Source: Ferrovibrio xuzhouensis
GTDB lineage: Bacteria > Pseudomonadota > Alphaproteobacteria > Ferrovibrionales > Ferrovibrionaceae
Direction of reading: 5' to 3'
Length of the DNA: 64,000 nt
Assembly (NCBI RefSeq): GCF_042648965.1
Contig: NZ_JBHRYJ010000001.1
Coordinates: 1,550,001-1,614,000, forward strand
The notes below the pieces were generated by a model, which saw only the letters and a list, made by a program, of their open reading frames with translations, was not told the DNA's origin and did not search any database. Below, one piece after another: positions 42,951-51,841 of this stretch. Made by a program: the position numbers and the translations under genes. How positions within the stretch are numbered: position 1 is the first letter of the stretch; every line of letters begins with the position of its first letter.

Positions 42951-44702
42951 TCATGTGTCCATCATCTGGTCGAGCGCGGCGCGGAATTCGTCGATGGGCA
43001 CGACGAGGTCGGCGGCATGGACCGGTTTGCCGGGTACCGGATCGCCGATCACCCCGAACAGGCGCCCACCCAGCGACGGCACCAGGAAACTGAACCAGTC
43101 ACTGCCGTACATGCCCTCGCCGTTCTGGAGGATTTCCAGCAGGCGGCAGCCCGGACTGGTGAAGACCATGTTGGTCAGCCCCGAGCCGTGATAGCAGATG
43201 ATCATGGATGCGTGGCGCGCCAGCGCGATCTGTTCCGCCAGCGAATAGGATGACCATTCCATCACCTTGAAGCCGCGGGCCTCGGCCAACGCGATCATCT
43301 CGTCCTCGTTGACGACGTTGCGCCCGATGCCGTCCCGACGAGTGATGTAGTAGCGCCCGCCTTCGCAGCCCTCGGGCAGCGCCGCCGCCTTGGGCAGGAA
43401 ATGGCTGCGCAGCCAGTCACGGACCCGCGCCATGGTATGCGGCCGGTCCGCCAGGGTCGGAAAATAGGCGCGGTCGAAGCTGAGCGACACCGAGGGATTG
43501 AAATGGATGAAGCGCGGCCGGTCGGCGCCGCCGAGGCCGAGCAGGTCGAGCGACTCGCGCTGGAACCTTGCAATGATCGGCCCCATCGCGATCGGCAGCC
43601 CCGCCAGTTCGGGGAATTCCTCGCGGTACCACAGGCGCGGCAGCGTCGTGAACATCCAATGATTGTAGTTCTGCGGATTGTTGTAGGGAACGATGACCGC
43701 CGGGTCGTCGATGCGGACCGTCGGCATGTGCAGGGCGCAGAGCTGTTCGCGGCTGGCGTTGCCCAGTGTCAGGGCCGCCTTGCCGACGGTTTTTTCGTAA
43801 GTCGCCAGGGCGTCGCGCATCGGCGGCACCGCGATCCGGGCCGAAGCCAGCGAGTCTTCGTAGAGGGAGTTTTCAGCCGAGAAGACGTGATGGCAGAATC
43901 CGGCCACCCGCGCATTGCGCAGAAAGGCCAGGAACCGTCCTTCGGTCAGGCCTTCTTCCCGGTAGGGCGGCGTGTAGACGATGCGATCCCTTTTTTCCCG
44001 CGGCGCATCGCGCAGATTCTCGTGCAGCGGATTGACGTATCTTTCGCCGCCATACTGGTCGAAGCGGCAGGGCAGGCCCGCCGCCGCGTATTCGAGGAAT
44101 TTCTCGCGCGAGGGCACGCCCGGCAGGTCGGTTTCCATGCAGCCGAAGCGGATGGGTTCCGGCACGCCGCGGATCATCGGCGGCACCTTGGGCAGGGGCT
44201 GCACGCCATTCGTCATGTACCAGTAATCGACCGCGAACAGGACATCCATGCCGGCGCCCGCGCGGCCGAAGGTGCTGGGACCTGCGGGCAGGTAATGGGC
44301 ACCGCTGACGATGCCGCCCGGCGCCAGCAACGCAGGCGCGACCTCCAGCCATTCCGCCACCGCATCGAGCGGAAATTCCTCCGCGAAAATCATGTGGTCG
44401 ACCGGCCGGTCGCGCTGCCGCAGCTGTGCGATCAGCTTGTCGCGCAGCCGCTGGCGCTCGGCGATATCCGCCGCCGGCAGCGGCAGGGCGTAAATCTGGG
44501 CGCGCTGCAGCCCGGCTTTCCTGGCGATCGCAATGATGGCCTGAAACCGCGCCGTTTCGGCGTCGGTGCCGAAGCACAGGATCGTCTCCGGCTGCCGCGC
44601 CCGAAAAGTGGAGAAGAGGAAGATATACTCGCTGGGCGGTGCCTTCATAACCTGCGGGCCAACCGCATGATCAGTGCGCGCGCCGGGCTCCTCTGCCGTC
44701 AT
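42951..44702 (-). CDS. GT61-type glycosyltransferase with extra N-terminal domain
   Basis: 583 aa from ATG 44702, which has GGAGGGCTGTGGGG before it; ATG 44648 is an alternative and the frame extends to 44771. The C-terminal half (about 330-580) is a DUF563/GT61 domain: NYNHWMFTTLPRLWY, RRYYITRRD-like GRYYITRRD, and CYHGSGLTNMVF. The N-terminal part (ILCFGTDAETARF...ALLAPGGIVSGAHYL) looks like a Rossmann-type, possibly methyltransferase-like, domain. Probably modifies a surface polysaccharide. Divergent from the next glycosyltransferase. Confidence 0.78.
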   Translation of the reverse strand: MTAEEPGARTDHAVGPQVMKAPPSEYIFLFSTFRARQPETILCFGTDAETARFQAIIAIARKAGLQRAQIYALPLPAADIAERQRLRDKLIAQLRQRDRPVDHMIFAEEFPLDAVAEWLEVAPALLAPGGIVSGAHYLPAGPSTFGRAGAGMDVLFAVDYWYMTNGVQPLPKVPPMIRGVPEPIRFGCMETDLPGVPSREKFLEYAAAGLPCRFDQYGGERYVNPLHENLRDAPREKRDRIVYTPPYREEGLTEGRFLAFLRNARVAGFCHHVFSAENSLYEDSLASARIAVPPMRDALATYEKTVGKAALTLGNASREQLCALHMPTVRIDDPAVIVPYNNPQNYNHWMFTTLPRLWYREEFPELAGLPIAMGPIIARFQRESLDLLGLGGADRPRFIHFNPSVSLSFDRAYFPTLADRPHTMARVRDWLRSHFLPKAAALPEGCEGGRYYITRRDGIGRNVVNEDEMIALAEARGFKVMEWSSYSLAEQIALARHASMIICYHGSGLTNMVFTSPGCRLLEILQNGEGMYGSDWFSFLVPSLGGRLFGVIGDPVPGKPVHAADLVVPIDEFRAALDQMMDT

Positions 44703-44877
44703 CCCCACAGCCCTCCATGCCGGCGCACTGCCGACCGGCACCGGCAGCTTTCCATTCCGGCCGAATCTCACATGGCCGGCTTAACAAGCCCTTAAAAGCG
44801 GCAGCCCCGGCCGGACGGCTTTTGCTGGCACGGACCATCCGGTATCATGCCTGCCGCAGCAAACTGCCGGGACGGGG

Positions 44878-46557
44878 ATGGATACGGCCGCGGTTGAACA
44901 GATACTGACAGAGACGTCCCGCCTGCTGAAAAGCCAGGGAGCGTCGGCTGCGCTGACCTATTGCGAAACGCAGTTCCGCCAGAACGGCGGCGATGCCCGC
45001 CTGCTGCAGCCGATGGCCCAGCTTTACGGCGCGGTGGGCAATTTCGAAACCGCGATCAGCATCCTCGACAATCTGGTGCGCGCCAATCCGGCAGTTGCCG
45101 CCTTCCAGCTGCAACTGCACGAGACCCGACAGCGTCAGCATCTGGCGCAGCATCACGGCGGCGCAGCCGACTATCCGACGGTGTCCGCGCTGGAGACGGA
45201 CATCGAGGCCGCCCTCGCCCGTGGCGATTTCGACTATGCCCTGTGGGCGATCAGCCGGCTGTCCCACAAGCTGGTGAAAGCCAATGGCATGGGCGCCCCG
45301 GACCCCAGCAACGATACACAGCTCGACCAGCTCTGCCTGCGGATCGGCAGCGCCTTCGCCGCCGCCCGGGGTCATGCACCGATGGCTGGCGATCCCGCCG
45401 GACCGGTGGTCTACCTGGCCACCGCGCTGCATGAATACGGCGGCCACAGCCGCGTGGTGATCGACTATATCCGCCGCCAGCCCGATCGCCGGCATGTGAT
45501 CATGCTGACCGGCATGAACATCCGGCTGCAACCGGAGCTGCTGCGGCCGATGCTCGACACCTATCTGTCCGGCATCGACTACGGCCTGCTGCCGGCGCCG
45601 CCCGGCCGCTTCGATGGCGTGATGCGCTGGCTGTTCGAGCAGCTGTCGGCCCTGCGTCCCTCTGCCGTCTTCCTGTTCCAGCACCCGCATGATGCCATCG
45701 CCCTGACGCCGATCCCGCTGCTGCAGCAGAGCGAGATCTACTTCAACCATCATGTCGACACGTCGTTCTGCCTCGGCGCCACCCTGAAACTGACCGGCCA
45801 TATCGACCAGACGCCGGTGGTCTACAACACCCTGTGTCGCGATACGCCCGGCCTCGATCCGGTTTTCGTGCCGATGACCGTGCCGGACCCTGGCGTGCGC
45901 GATCCGGCGACCTTCGGCACGCGCGGCCCGCTGCGCACGGGTGTCTGCGGCAGCTACAACAAGTTCATGGATCAGGACTATGCCTTCCGCTATGCCGAGG
46001 TGCTGCCTGTCCTGCTCGGCCACACCGGCGGCGAGCATGTCCATATCGGCACGCTGCCCGACGACTACCTGGCCACCATCACCGCCAACCTGCAGCGCCA
46101 GGGCATCGCCCCGGAGCGCTTCCGCTATGTCCCTCATGTCGTCAATCTCGCGCGTGCGCTCGACGAGTTCGCCATCGACCTGTATCTGACGTCATTCCCG
46201 GTCGGCGGCGGCAAGGCCGCGATCGAGGCAATGGCTTCGGGAACGCCCGTTCTCTGTCACCAGAATTACAAGTCGCGCACCGCCGGCGCCGTCATCGACA
46301 TGGTCTATCCCGAAGCGCCGGCCTGGCATGATCTCGACAGTCTGGCCGCCGCCCTGCAGGCGGCGACCCCGGCCGTGCTGCAGCAGCAGTCGCGCCTGTC
46401 GCGGGCCTATTTCGAAGCGCATCATGCCGTGGCGGTGGTCGAGGGCGCCTGGCGCGACGGGCGCCCGGTCGGCCTGCCGGTCGCGCCGCTGCGGCCCTAC
46501 CGGCTGAATGCCGTGCAACGGATGCTCGATCGCTTCAGCCAGCCGGGCAGGACCTGA
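44878..46557 (+). CDS. GT-B-type glycosyltransferase with helical (TPR-like) N-terminus
   Basis: 559 aa. Residues about 1-140 are helical with a TPR-like repeat (AQLYGAVGNFETAISILDNLVRANPAVAAF). The rest has a GT-B layout: LATALHEYGGHSRVVIDYI in the first lobe and FPVGGGKAAIEAMASGTPVLCHQNY in the nucleotide-sugar-binding lobe (the E of the E-x7-E/GT4-like region). No signal peptide. Likely cytosolic transferase acting on a surface glycan or protein; acceptor unknown. Confidence 0.72.
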   Translation: MDTAAVEQILTETSRLLKSQGASAALTYCETQFRQNGGDARLLQPMAQLYGAVGNFETAISILDNLVRANPAVAAFQLQLHETRQRQHLAQHHGGAADYPTVSALETDIEAALARGDFDYALWAISRLSHKLVKANGMGAPDPSNDTQLDQLCLRIGSAFAAARGHAPMAGDPAGPVVYLATALHEYGGHSRVVIDYIRRQPDRRHVIMLTGMNIRLQPELLRPMLDTYLSGIDYGLLPAPPGRFDGVMRWLFEQLSALRPSAVFLFQHPHDAIALTPIPLLQQSEIYFNHHVDTSFCLGATLKLTGHIDQTPVVYNTLCRDTPGLDPVFVPMTVPDPGVRDPATFGTRGPLRTGVCGSYNKFMDQDYAFRYAEVLPVLLGHTGGEHVHIGTLPDDYLATITANLQRQGIAPERFRYVPHVVNLARALDEFAIDLYLTSFPVGGGKAAIEAMASGTPVLCHQNYKSRTAGAVIDMVYPEAPAWHDLDSLAAALQAATPAVLQQQSRLSRAYFEAHHAVAVVEGAWRDGRPVGLPVAPLRPYRLNAVQRMLDRFSQPGRT

Positions 46558-46570
46558 CCGGCCGCCCCCT

Positions 46571-47989
46571 TCAGCGGGCGGTGACGGTTTCGCCGCCGGG
46601 TGCCGCAGCGGCCTCCGCCAGCCGGAAATACGCCTCCAGCGCCGCCGCGCCGGACTGGTTCAGACGGCCGGCAATCCGCAGGCCCACCGCATCCGCCGGG
46701 ATGGCGCCGACGGCGAAACCGAACTGGGCCGGATAGAGCGGGAAATGCATCACCCCGAGCTGGCCGCGCACCGGCGGACGGGCATTGCTGTCCCAGCCCT
46801 CCACCGGGATCTCGCTGCCGTCTGCCATCACGTAGGACAGCCGCGACACCGACAATACCGACGGCACCGTCATCATCTGGAGAATATAGGCGCCGATGCG
46901 GTCGCCGCGCGGCAGGGCAAACCGCAGGTCGAAGGCGTCATCCAGGAAATAGGTATCCTCGGCGACCCGCAGCTTGCCGTCTTCGACCGCGCAGAACCTG
47001 GTCTCGGAGATCGCCGGTCCGCCATAGACGTTGCTGCCGCCGGCAAGCTTGTGCAGCCTGGCCATGGTGAAGCCGTAGGCTGATTCCAGCAGTTGCCGCT
47101 GCTCCGGATCGTCCATCAGGCGGAACAGGGTCTCGATCGCCAGAATGACGAATTGCTGGCGCCCGGTCCGCAGCGCCTGCATCGCCACCAGGTAACGCGT
47201 CGTGCCCGGCACCGGCTGCGGGGCGATCTGCGCGAGATCGGGAAACACCGCATAGAGCTCGGCCGGGTCGGTGATGGCAAAATACCGCTCGGTGATGAAG
47301 CGGCGCTCCTGGGCCGAACGCAGGCGCACCGGCGTGCTGCGGCCGCCGGTATTCAGGCCATGGTCGCGGAATTGCAGGGTCGGCTGCTCCAGCACATGAA
47401 TGCCGGTGAACATGGCGATGCGGATCCACAGGTCGAGATCCGCCATCTGGCGATAGCGGTCATCGTAAGGGCCGGCCCGCTCCAGCACGCTGCGGCGCGC
47501 CAGCATGGTCGGATGGCACAGGCAGTTCTGGGTGAAAAGATAACGCAGCCAGGCATGCCTGTTGCCGTTGCGTGGTGCGAAGATCTGGGAATATTCGTTG
47601 TCGGTGACCGGACGGTCCTCGCCGTCGATGATCTCGACGGTCGAGAAGCAGATGCCGATATCCGGATGCGTTTCGAGGAAGGCGATCTGGCGCTCCAGCT
47701 TGTCGGGCAGGAAGCGGTCATCGGAATTCAGGTGCGCGACGAATTCGCCACGGGCCAGCTTCATGGCATCGTTGATCGCCGTATAGGCGCCGCGATTCTT
47801 CTCGAACGGCAGGAAGGTGATGCGCGGATCGGTATAGCCGGCGATGACCTCGCGGCTGTTGTCGGCAGACCCGTCATCGACGATGATCAGCTCGAAATCC
47901 GCCATCGTCTGCGCCAGCACGCTCTCGATCGCCGCACCGATATAGCGGGCGTGATTGTAACTCGGCATGATAACGCTGACCCGCGGCAT
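46571..47989 (-). CDS. Family 2 glycosyltransferase with long C-terminal extension
   Basis: 472 aa. GT-A domain at about 1-220: VSVIMPSYNHARYIGAAIESVLAQT, IIVDDGSADNS, the DxD equivalent in HLNSDDRF, and FTQNCLCHPTMLARR. The C-terminal 230 residues have no recognised family; the end (about 320-470) looks beta-rich, perhaps a carbohydrate-binding module. Convergent with the upstream glycosyltransferase; together with the GT61 gene it forms a small glycan locus. Confidence 0.85.
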   Translation of the reverse strand: MPRVSVIMPSYNHARYIGAAIESVLAQTMADFELIIVDDGSADNSREVIAGYTDPRITFLPFEKNRGAYTAINDAMKLARGEFVAHLNSDDRFLPDKLERQIAFLETHPDIGICFSTVEIIDGEDRPVTDNEYSQIFAPRNGNRHAWLRYLFTQNCLCHPTMLARRSVLERAGPYDDRYRQMADLDLWIRIAMFTGIHVLEQPTLQFRDHGLNTGGRSTPVRLRSAQERRFITERYFAITDPAELYAVFPDLAQIAPQPVPGTTRYLVAMQALRTGRQQFVILAIETLFRLMDDPEQRQLLESAYGFTMARLHKLAGGSNVYGGPAISETRFCAVEDGKLRVAEDTYFLDDAFDLRFALPRGDRIGAYILQMMTVPSVLSVSRLSYVMADGSEIPVEGWDSNARPPVRGQLGVMHFPLYPAQFGFAVGAIPADAVGLRIAGRLNQSGAAALEAYFRLAEAAAAPGGETVTAR

Positions 47990-48126
47990 ACGACCCCTGG
48001 ATGAAAACCCACTGAAAAAAACGCCTGCAATCCCGCATGCGCCGTCCGGGCAAGATTAACGGCGCGCTCCGGCAGTTGCACGAGAATATATATCTGTCGC
48101 GCCGCAATGCTGCACCGGCCCGGCGG

Positions 48127-48741
48127 TCAGATCACCACGGCCACATTGGCCCTGCCGGTCCGGTAGACGGCGAAGAGATTCCGCATGGCCGTAGCAAGGT
48201 GCGAGGGTGCTGCGGAGTCGAGAACCGCCACACCGGCATGCGGATCGAACAGATAGATCCTGCCGTCGGCGGCAGCAATGGCGAGGCAGTGTGCGCCGCC
48301 GGGCCATGCCAGCCGCACCAGGCAGAGCCGTGGCAGCGCCGGCGAGGCAGCCAGGGCTTCGGCGATGCGCAGGGTCAGCGCCCCCGCCGAGGCGGCGCTG
48401 TCGCGCGGCGCCAGGCTTGCCACGTCGAAACTGTGGCGCGAGGCGCAGCCGACGGCATCGCCAAGCGCCCGGCGCCAGCCGCGCCCGGCCAGCCGCGCGG
48501 CACGGCCGGCCTGCTGCTGGGCCACCAGCCGGAAATACAGCGGCGCCCGCGCCAGCATGTCCTGCCAGACGGCGTCGGGCGCCGGCGCGCCGGCCTGCGC
48601 CACCTCGACCGCCCAGTAGATGGCCAGCAGGCGGCAGACGCCACGCGCCGCCTCGTCGCTGCCAACCGCCGCGCGGACCTGCCGCCAGTGACCTTCGGGC
48701 CCGCCCTCCGGCACCGGACGGGTGATGCTGTCAGGCATCAT
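48127..48741 (-). CDS. YopT-like (C58) cysteine protease, copy 1
   Basis: 204 aa from ATG 48741 (GGAGGAAGG upstream; a second ATG follows directly). Motifs of the C58 papain-like fold: Cys36 in ARGVCRLLAIYW, His151 in PGGAHCLAIAA, Asp166 in YLFDPHAG. These align with the Cys/His/Asp triad of YopT and AvrPphB. Clear paralogue of the gene upstream (48841-49443), but more diverged: DPHAG instead of DPNFG. No signal peptide. Last gene of the DUF2589-GH19 operon. Substrate unknown. Confidence 0.72.
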   Translation of the reverse strand: MMPDSITRPVPEGGPEGHWRQVRAAVGSDEAARGVCRLLAIYWAVEVAQAGAPAPDAVWQDMLARAPLYFRLVAQQQAGRAARLAGRGWRRALGDAVGCASRHSFDVASLAPRDSAASAGALTLRIAEALAASPALPRLCLVRLAWPGGAHCLAIAAADGRIYLFDPHAGVAVLDSAAPSHLATAMRNLFAVYRTGRANVAVVI

Positions 48742-48840
48742 GTGCCCTTCCTCCCGTGTCGCCCGCCCCGGGCGCATCCTGCTCCGCATGGCATGGCCGG
48801 CACGCCATGCGGATTCCTCCGGACTGTCCTGCTGCGCCGG

Positions 48841-49443
48841 TCAGGTCAGCGCCACCACATTGGCCACGGTGATCTGGTAGGCGGCGAACAGGTCCTGCAC
48901 GGCCGCCCCCAGGGTCTGGTGCTTGGCCGGATCGATGATCATCACCCCGAAATTGGGATCGAAGATGTAGATCTTGCCGCCGCTGTCCGCGGCGCCGATG
49001 CAATGGCCGCCGCCGGTGCAGTTGAAGCGGATCAGGCACAGGTGCGGCGTGGTGGTCGAGGCTGCCAGCGCCGCCGTGATGCGGCCCGTCAGGTTGGGCG
49101 CGGTGGTGGCGCTGTCATTCGGCGCCATGCTCTTGACATGCCGGGCCTTGCGCGAACCGAGTTCGACGCAGTCGACCATCGACTGGTACCAGCCATCGTC
49201 ATTCAGATGCTCGGAATAGCCGATCTGCTGCTGGCCGATCTGCTTGAAATAGACCGGGCCCTTGGCCTTCATTTCGTGCCAGATCACATTCGGCGCCGAG
49301 GCGCCGGGCTGCGCGCAGTCGATCACCCAGTTGACGCTGAGCATGCGGCAGATGCCCTGCGAGGTCTTCTCGTTGCCGACAAGGTCGAGGATCAGCTTCT
49401 GGCTGCCGCGGTCCATCGGGTCGACATAATCATTGATCGCCAT
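48841..49443 (-). CDS. YopT-like (C58) cysteine protease, copy 2
   Basis: 200 aa, ATG 49443 after AAGGAGACGG. Triad motifs: Cys32 in SQGICRMLSVNWV, His147 in GGGHCIGAA, Asp162 in YIFDPNFGVMI; the FDPNFG string is a hallmark of the C58 family of effector proteases. No signal peptide or membrane segment. It follows the GH19 gene by 81 bp. Family members elsewhere are delivered into host cells or are self-processing; whether this one is secreted is not known. Confidence 0.75.
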   Translation of the reverse strand: MAINDYVDPMDRGSQKLILDLVGNEKTSQGICRMLSVNWVIDCAQPGASAPNVIWHEMKAKGPVYFKQIGQQQIGYSEHLNDDGWYQSMVDCVELGSRKARHVKSMAPNDSATTAPNLTGRITAALAASTTTPHLCLIRFNCTGGGHCIGAADSGGKIYIFDPNFGVMIIDPAKHQTLGAAVQDLFAAYQITVANVVALT

Positions 49444-49524
49444 GTTCCGTCTCCTTGGTTGTGCCGGGCCGGATGGCCCGGCGGTATGCCGGCCGGAAAG
49501 CCGGGTCTCGTTGGCCGGTGCGCC

Positions 49525-50307
49525 TCAGCCCACCAGCAGCCACTTGGCGCGCGCAAGGAAGGCGGCGCGATCATCGAGGCCGTTGAAGCCGCCGTTGATG
49601 CGCCGGGTGATTTCGCGCAGGTCGTCCTGGTCGGCGAGGTCGTTCAGCTTGCGGCTGTTCCAGAACCAGCCGGCGACATCGACCGCGAGGTTGGGATCGG
49701 TCGCCACCAGGCGGGGATCGGTGCGGTTCTCGAAGTCGCGGCCGCAGGCCTTGCCGTAGTCGCGGTAGTTGATCCGGCCGGTCAGCTGGATCAGGCCGCG
49801 GCCCTTGAAGCGCGGCCCGTCGCCCGGCTGGGTGTTGCCGAGATCGACGCGGCCGTTATAGGCACTGCCGTCGGCGATTTCCTCGGTGTAGCGCAGGCAG
49901 CCGCTCTCATGGGCGATCTGGGCGAGGAAATGCGCCATGCGCAGCGGCGTGTTGATCTGGTAGCGCGCCAGCGTCGCCAGGATGGCGTCGAAGAAACCGT
50001 CGATCCGCGTGGCGCCGGCGCTGGTCATGATCAGCCACAGCTTCTGGCGGATCAGCCCGGCCGGCAGGCCGCGGCGCAGCGCCAGCAGGGTCTCGTCGCC
50101 ATCGGTCAGCGGCGTGTCGCTGCGCGCACCGATGCTGCTGCAGAAGGTCCCGAGTGCATTGCGCGTGCCCGGCCCCCACAGGCCGTCGACAACCAGATCG
50201 GACGCGAGCCCGCAGCGGTCGCGGTTCATGTTGAGCAGCAGCTGCACGCAGCGCACGTCATTGGGCGTGTTGACGCCGCCATTGCCGACCGAATTGCTGA
50301 TACACAT
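49525..50307 (-). CDS. GH19 lysozyme/endolysin with peptidoglycan-binding domain
   Basis: 260 aa from ATG 50307 (ACGGAG upstream). N-terminal PG_binding_1-like domain (about 10-75; NDVRCVQLLLNMNRDRCG...VDGLWGPGTRNALGTF) and a GH19 domain (about 85-255) with catalytic Glu134 in AHFLAQIAHESG and the second Glu near 142-143 (YTEEI), then FKGRGLIQLTGRINYRDYG. No signal peptide, as in phage endolysins. Expected to cut peptidoglycan. Its neighbours are a small membrane protein and a secreted protein, an arrangement recalling lysis or type-10 secretion modules. Confidence 0.88.
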   Translation of the reverse strand: MCISNSVGNGGVNTPNDVRCVQLLLNMNRDRCGLASDLVVDGLWGPGTRNALGTFCSSIGARSDTPLTDGDETLLALRRGLPAGLIRQKLWLIMTSAGATRIDGFFDAILATLARYQINTPLRMAHFLAQIAHESGCLRYTEEIADGSAYNGRVDLGNTQPGDGPRFKGRGLIQLTGRINYRDYGKACGRDFENRTDPRLVATDPNLAVDVAGWFWNSRKLNDLADQDDLREITRRINGGFNGLDDRAAFLARAKWLLVG

Positions 50308-50436
50308 GACGCATCTCCGTTCTTGCAGGCACGACCCCGCCCGCCGGCAGGGAGGCAGCCCCATGCCGTGGATCGGCCCGTGCAGTGGAAAAACGCCCGG
50401 CGGTACCGGAGCAGCGATCTCCAGCCCGCGGAGCTT

Positions 50437-50859
50437 TCAGTTGCCCCTGGTCACCGGACTGAGGAAAATCCTGGGGCCGGCGCTGTTGTCTTTCTTCAGC
50501 AGCTGGACATCGATGCCGAGGCCATCCGGCTGGATGCGCGCATAGCCCTGGGTATACGGCGTGCAGCGGCCGGCCCCCGCCCTGGTGAAGGAATAGGTGG
50601 CGACCTCGCCCTGCACGCCGGCGACCTGCAGGTCGAAGCCGCAGGCCCAGGGCTCCTGGAAGCGGATGCTGCCCGCCGCATCGCCGATCGCCCTGCCGGC
50701 ATCGATGTGCAGCAGCACCGGCACCGGGCGGCCGCCGGTGTCGTCGAACGAGCCACGATATTCGCCGGCGGGCTGGGCCGCGGCGGCGGCGGACAGGGCC
50801 GAAGTCAGTGCCAGGGCCAGCAGGCCGGCGGCAAACGGGATCGATACACGGCGTGTCAT
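50437..50859 (-). CDS. Small secreted protein in the lysozyme operon
   Basis: 140 aa from ATG 50859 (AAGGAGATC before it). Sec signal peptide about 1-28 (FAAGLLALALTSALSAAAAAQ). The mature part looks all-beta (GEYRGSFDDTGGRPVPVLLHID...WACGFDLQVAGVQGEVATYSF) with two Cys that may form a disulfide. No family recognised. As a periplasmic protein next to a cell-wall hydrolase gene it could be an immunity or modulating factor, but that is inference. Confidence 0.7.
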   Translation of the reverse strand: MTRRVSIPFAAGLLALALTSALSAAAAAQPAGEYRGSFDDTGGRPVPVLLHIDAGRAIGDAAGSIRFQEPWACGFDLQVAGVQGEVATYSFTRAGAGRCTPYTQGYARIQPDGLGIDVQLLKKDNSAGPRIFLSPVTRGN

Positions 50860-50888
50860 GGTGATCTCCTTTTTCGGTCGGATGCCGG

Positions 50889-51113
50889 TCACAGGACCAG
50901 CAGCATCACGGTTCGCACGATGGCGCGGACCAGTTCGGGGTGGGACAGCCCGACTGCCAGGCAGCCGGCCAGCAGCACGGCGGCCGCCAGCACGAGGACC
51001 AGGCGGATCCGGCCGCCGGGTTCGGCGAGCGGGGTTTCGACGATGTTGCGCACGATGGCGGCCTCCTTCTCCGAGAGAACAAGCAGCAGGGTGTTGTCAG
51101 GATTCTTTTTCAT
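50889..51113 (-). CDS. Small membrane protein in the lysozyme operon (holin-like shape)
   Basis: 74 aa from ATG 51113. About 35 polar residues (MKKNPDNTLLLVLSEKEAA) precede a strong helix (IRLVLVLAAAVLLAGCLAVGL) and a second, weaker hydrophobic stretch at the very end. The start overlaps the end of the preceding gene by 17 bp, so translation is coupled. Size and membrane character fit a holin-like or anchor protein, but there is no diagnostic motif. Confidence 0.65.
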   Translation of the reverse strand: MKKNPDNTLLLVLSEKEAAIVRNIVETPLAEPGGRIRLVLVLAAAVLLAGCLAVGLSHPELVRAIVRTVMLLVL

Positions 51114-51480
51114 GGCCGGGCGTTCCGTAGTGTCCGAGCAGTTTTCCGTCGAGCCGCACTTCGATCTGCTCGCCATGCGCGCCGCGCACGCCGATCGACA
51201 GGCGCAGCGCGCCGCCCGGCAGGCCACCGGGCCCCGGGCTGGTCTGTCCGATCCGCAGCGCCAGCGCGCCGGGCTTCACGCCGGGCGGCGCCACGCCGTG
51301 CCGGCGGCTGTCGATCTGTTCCACCGTGGCGGCGAGATCGACATCCAGCCCGGTGACCTGGGCCTCGGCCCCATCTGGGTCGCTGGCCGCATCGGCGCCG
51401 GGCCCATGCGGGCGCTTCTGCGCGAGGCCGACGGCGGCGGCGACCGAGCGGGCGAAATCCTCCAGCCGGCGGATGGTCAT
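51097..51480 (-). CDS. Hypothetical protein of the DUF2589 operon
   Basis: 127 aa, Gly/Ala/Pro-rich middle. A helical start (MTIRRLEDFARSVAAAVG) and an end with beta character (GALRLSIGVRGAHGEQIEVRLDGKLLGHYG). No family recognised, no signal. Its ATG overlaps the previous gene's stop by four bases and its end overlaps the next gene, so it belongs to the same transcript. Confidence 0.65.
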   Translation of the reverse strand: MTIRRLEDFARSVAAAVGLAQKRPHGPGADAASDPDGAEAQVTGLDVDLAATVEQIDSRRHGVAPPGVKPGALALRIGQTSPGPGGLPGGALRLSIGVRGAHGEQIEVRLDGKLLGHYGTPGHEKES

Positions 51481-51749
51481 GACTTCATCCCGTCGTCTTC
51501 GAGCCAGTAGGGTTTGCGCGCAAAGCCGATGTGATAGACCATTGCCTGCAGCACCACCTGGTGTTCACCGATGTTGAGCAGGCTGAAATTCTTTTCGATG
51601 CCGATGATCTTGCCGCGCGATGTCGGCGCCAGGCATTTGTTCAGCAGGTCGGCCTCGGCCTGGACCGCCGCTTCCGACGACAACCTTTCCGGGTCGGTAC
51701 TGCCGACCGTGATGCGCTTCACGTAGCTGACGTCTGTCAGGTCGAACAT
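51477..51749 (-). CDS. Small hypothetical protein of the DUF2589 operon
   Basis: 90 aa from ATG 51749, with GGGAAGG nine bases upstream; the GTG at 51758 abuts that site and is rejected. Contains ADLLNKCLAPTSRGKIIGIEKNFSLLNIGEHQVVLQAMVYHIGF. The basic, beta-rich core has no signal peptide. No known family. Position after the DUF2589 genes suggests a partner or regulator of those proteins. Confidence 0.65.
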   Translation of the reverse strand: MFDLTDVSYVKRITVGSTDPERLSSEAAVQAEADLLNKCLAPTSRGKIIGIEKNFSLLNIGEHQVVLQAMVYHIGFARKPYWLEDDGMKS

Positions 51750-51841
51750 GGACTGCACCTTCCCGGAAAAGCCGGGCCCGGAAAAACCGGACCCTGGGAC
51801 CAGTTGGGGTTACGCGTTACGGCCGTCGCAACGACGACGGC

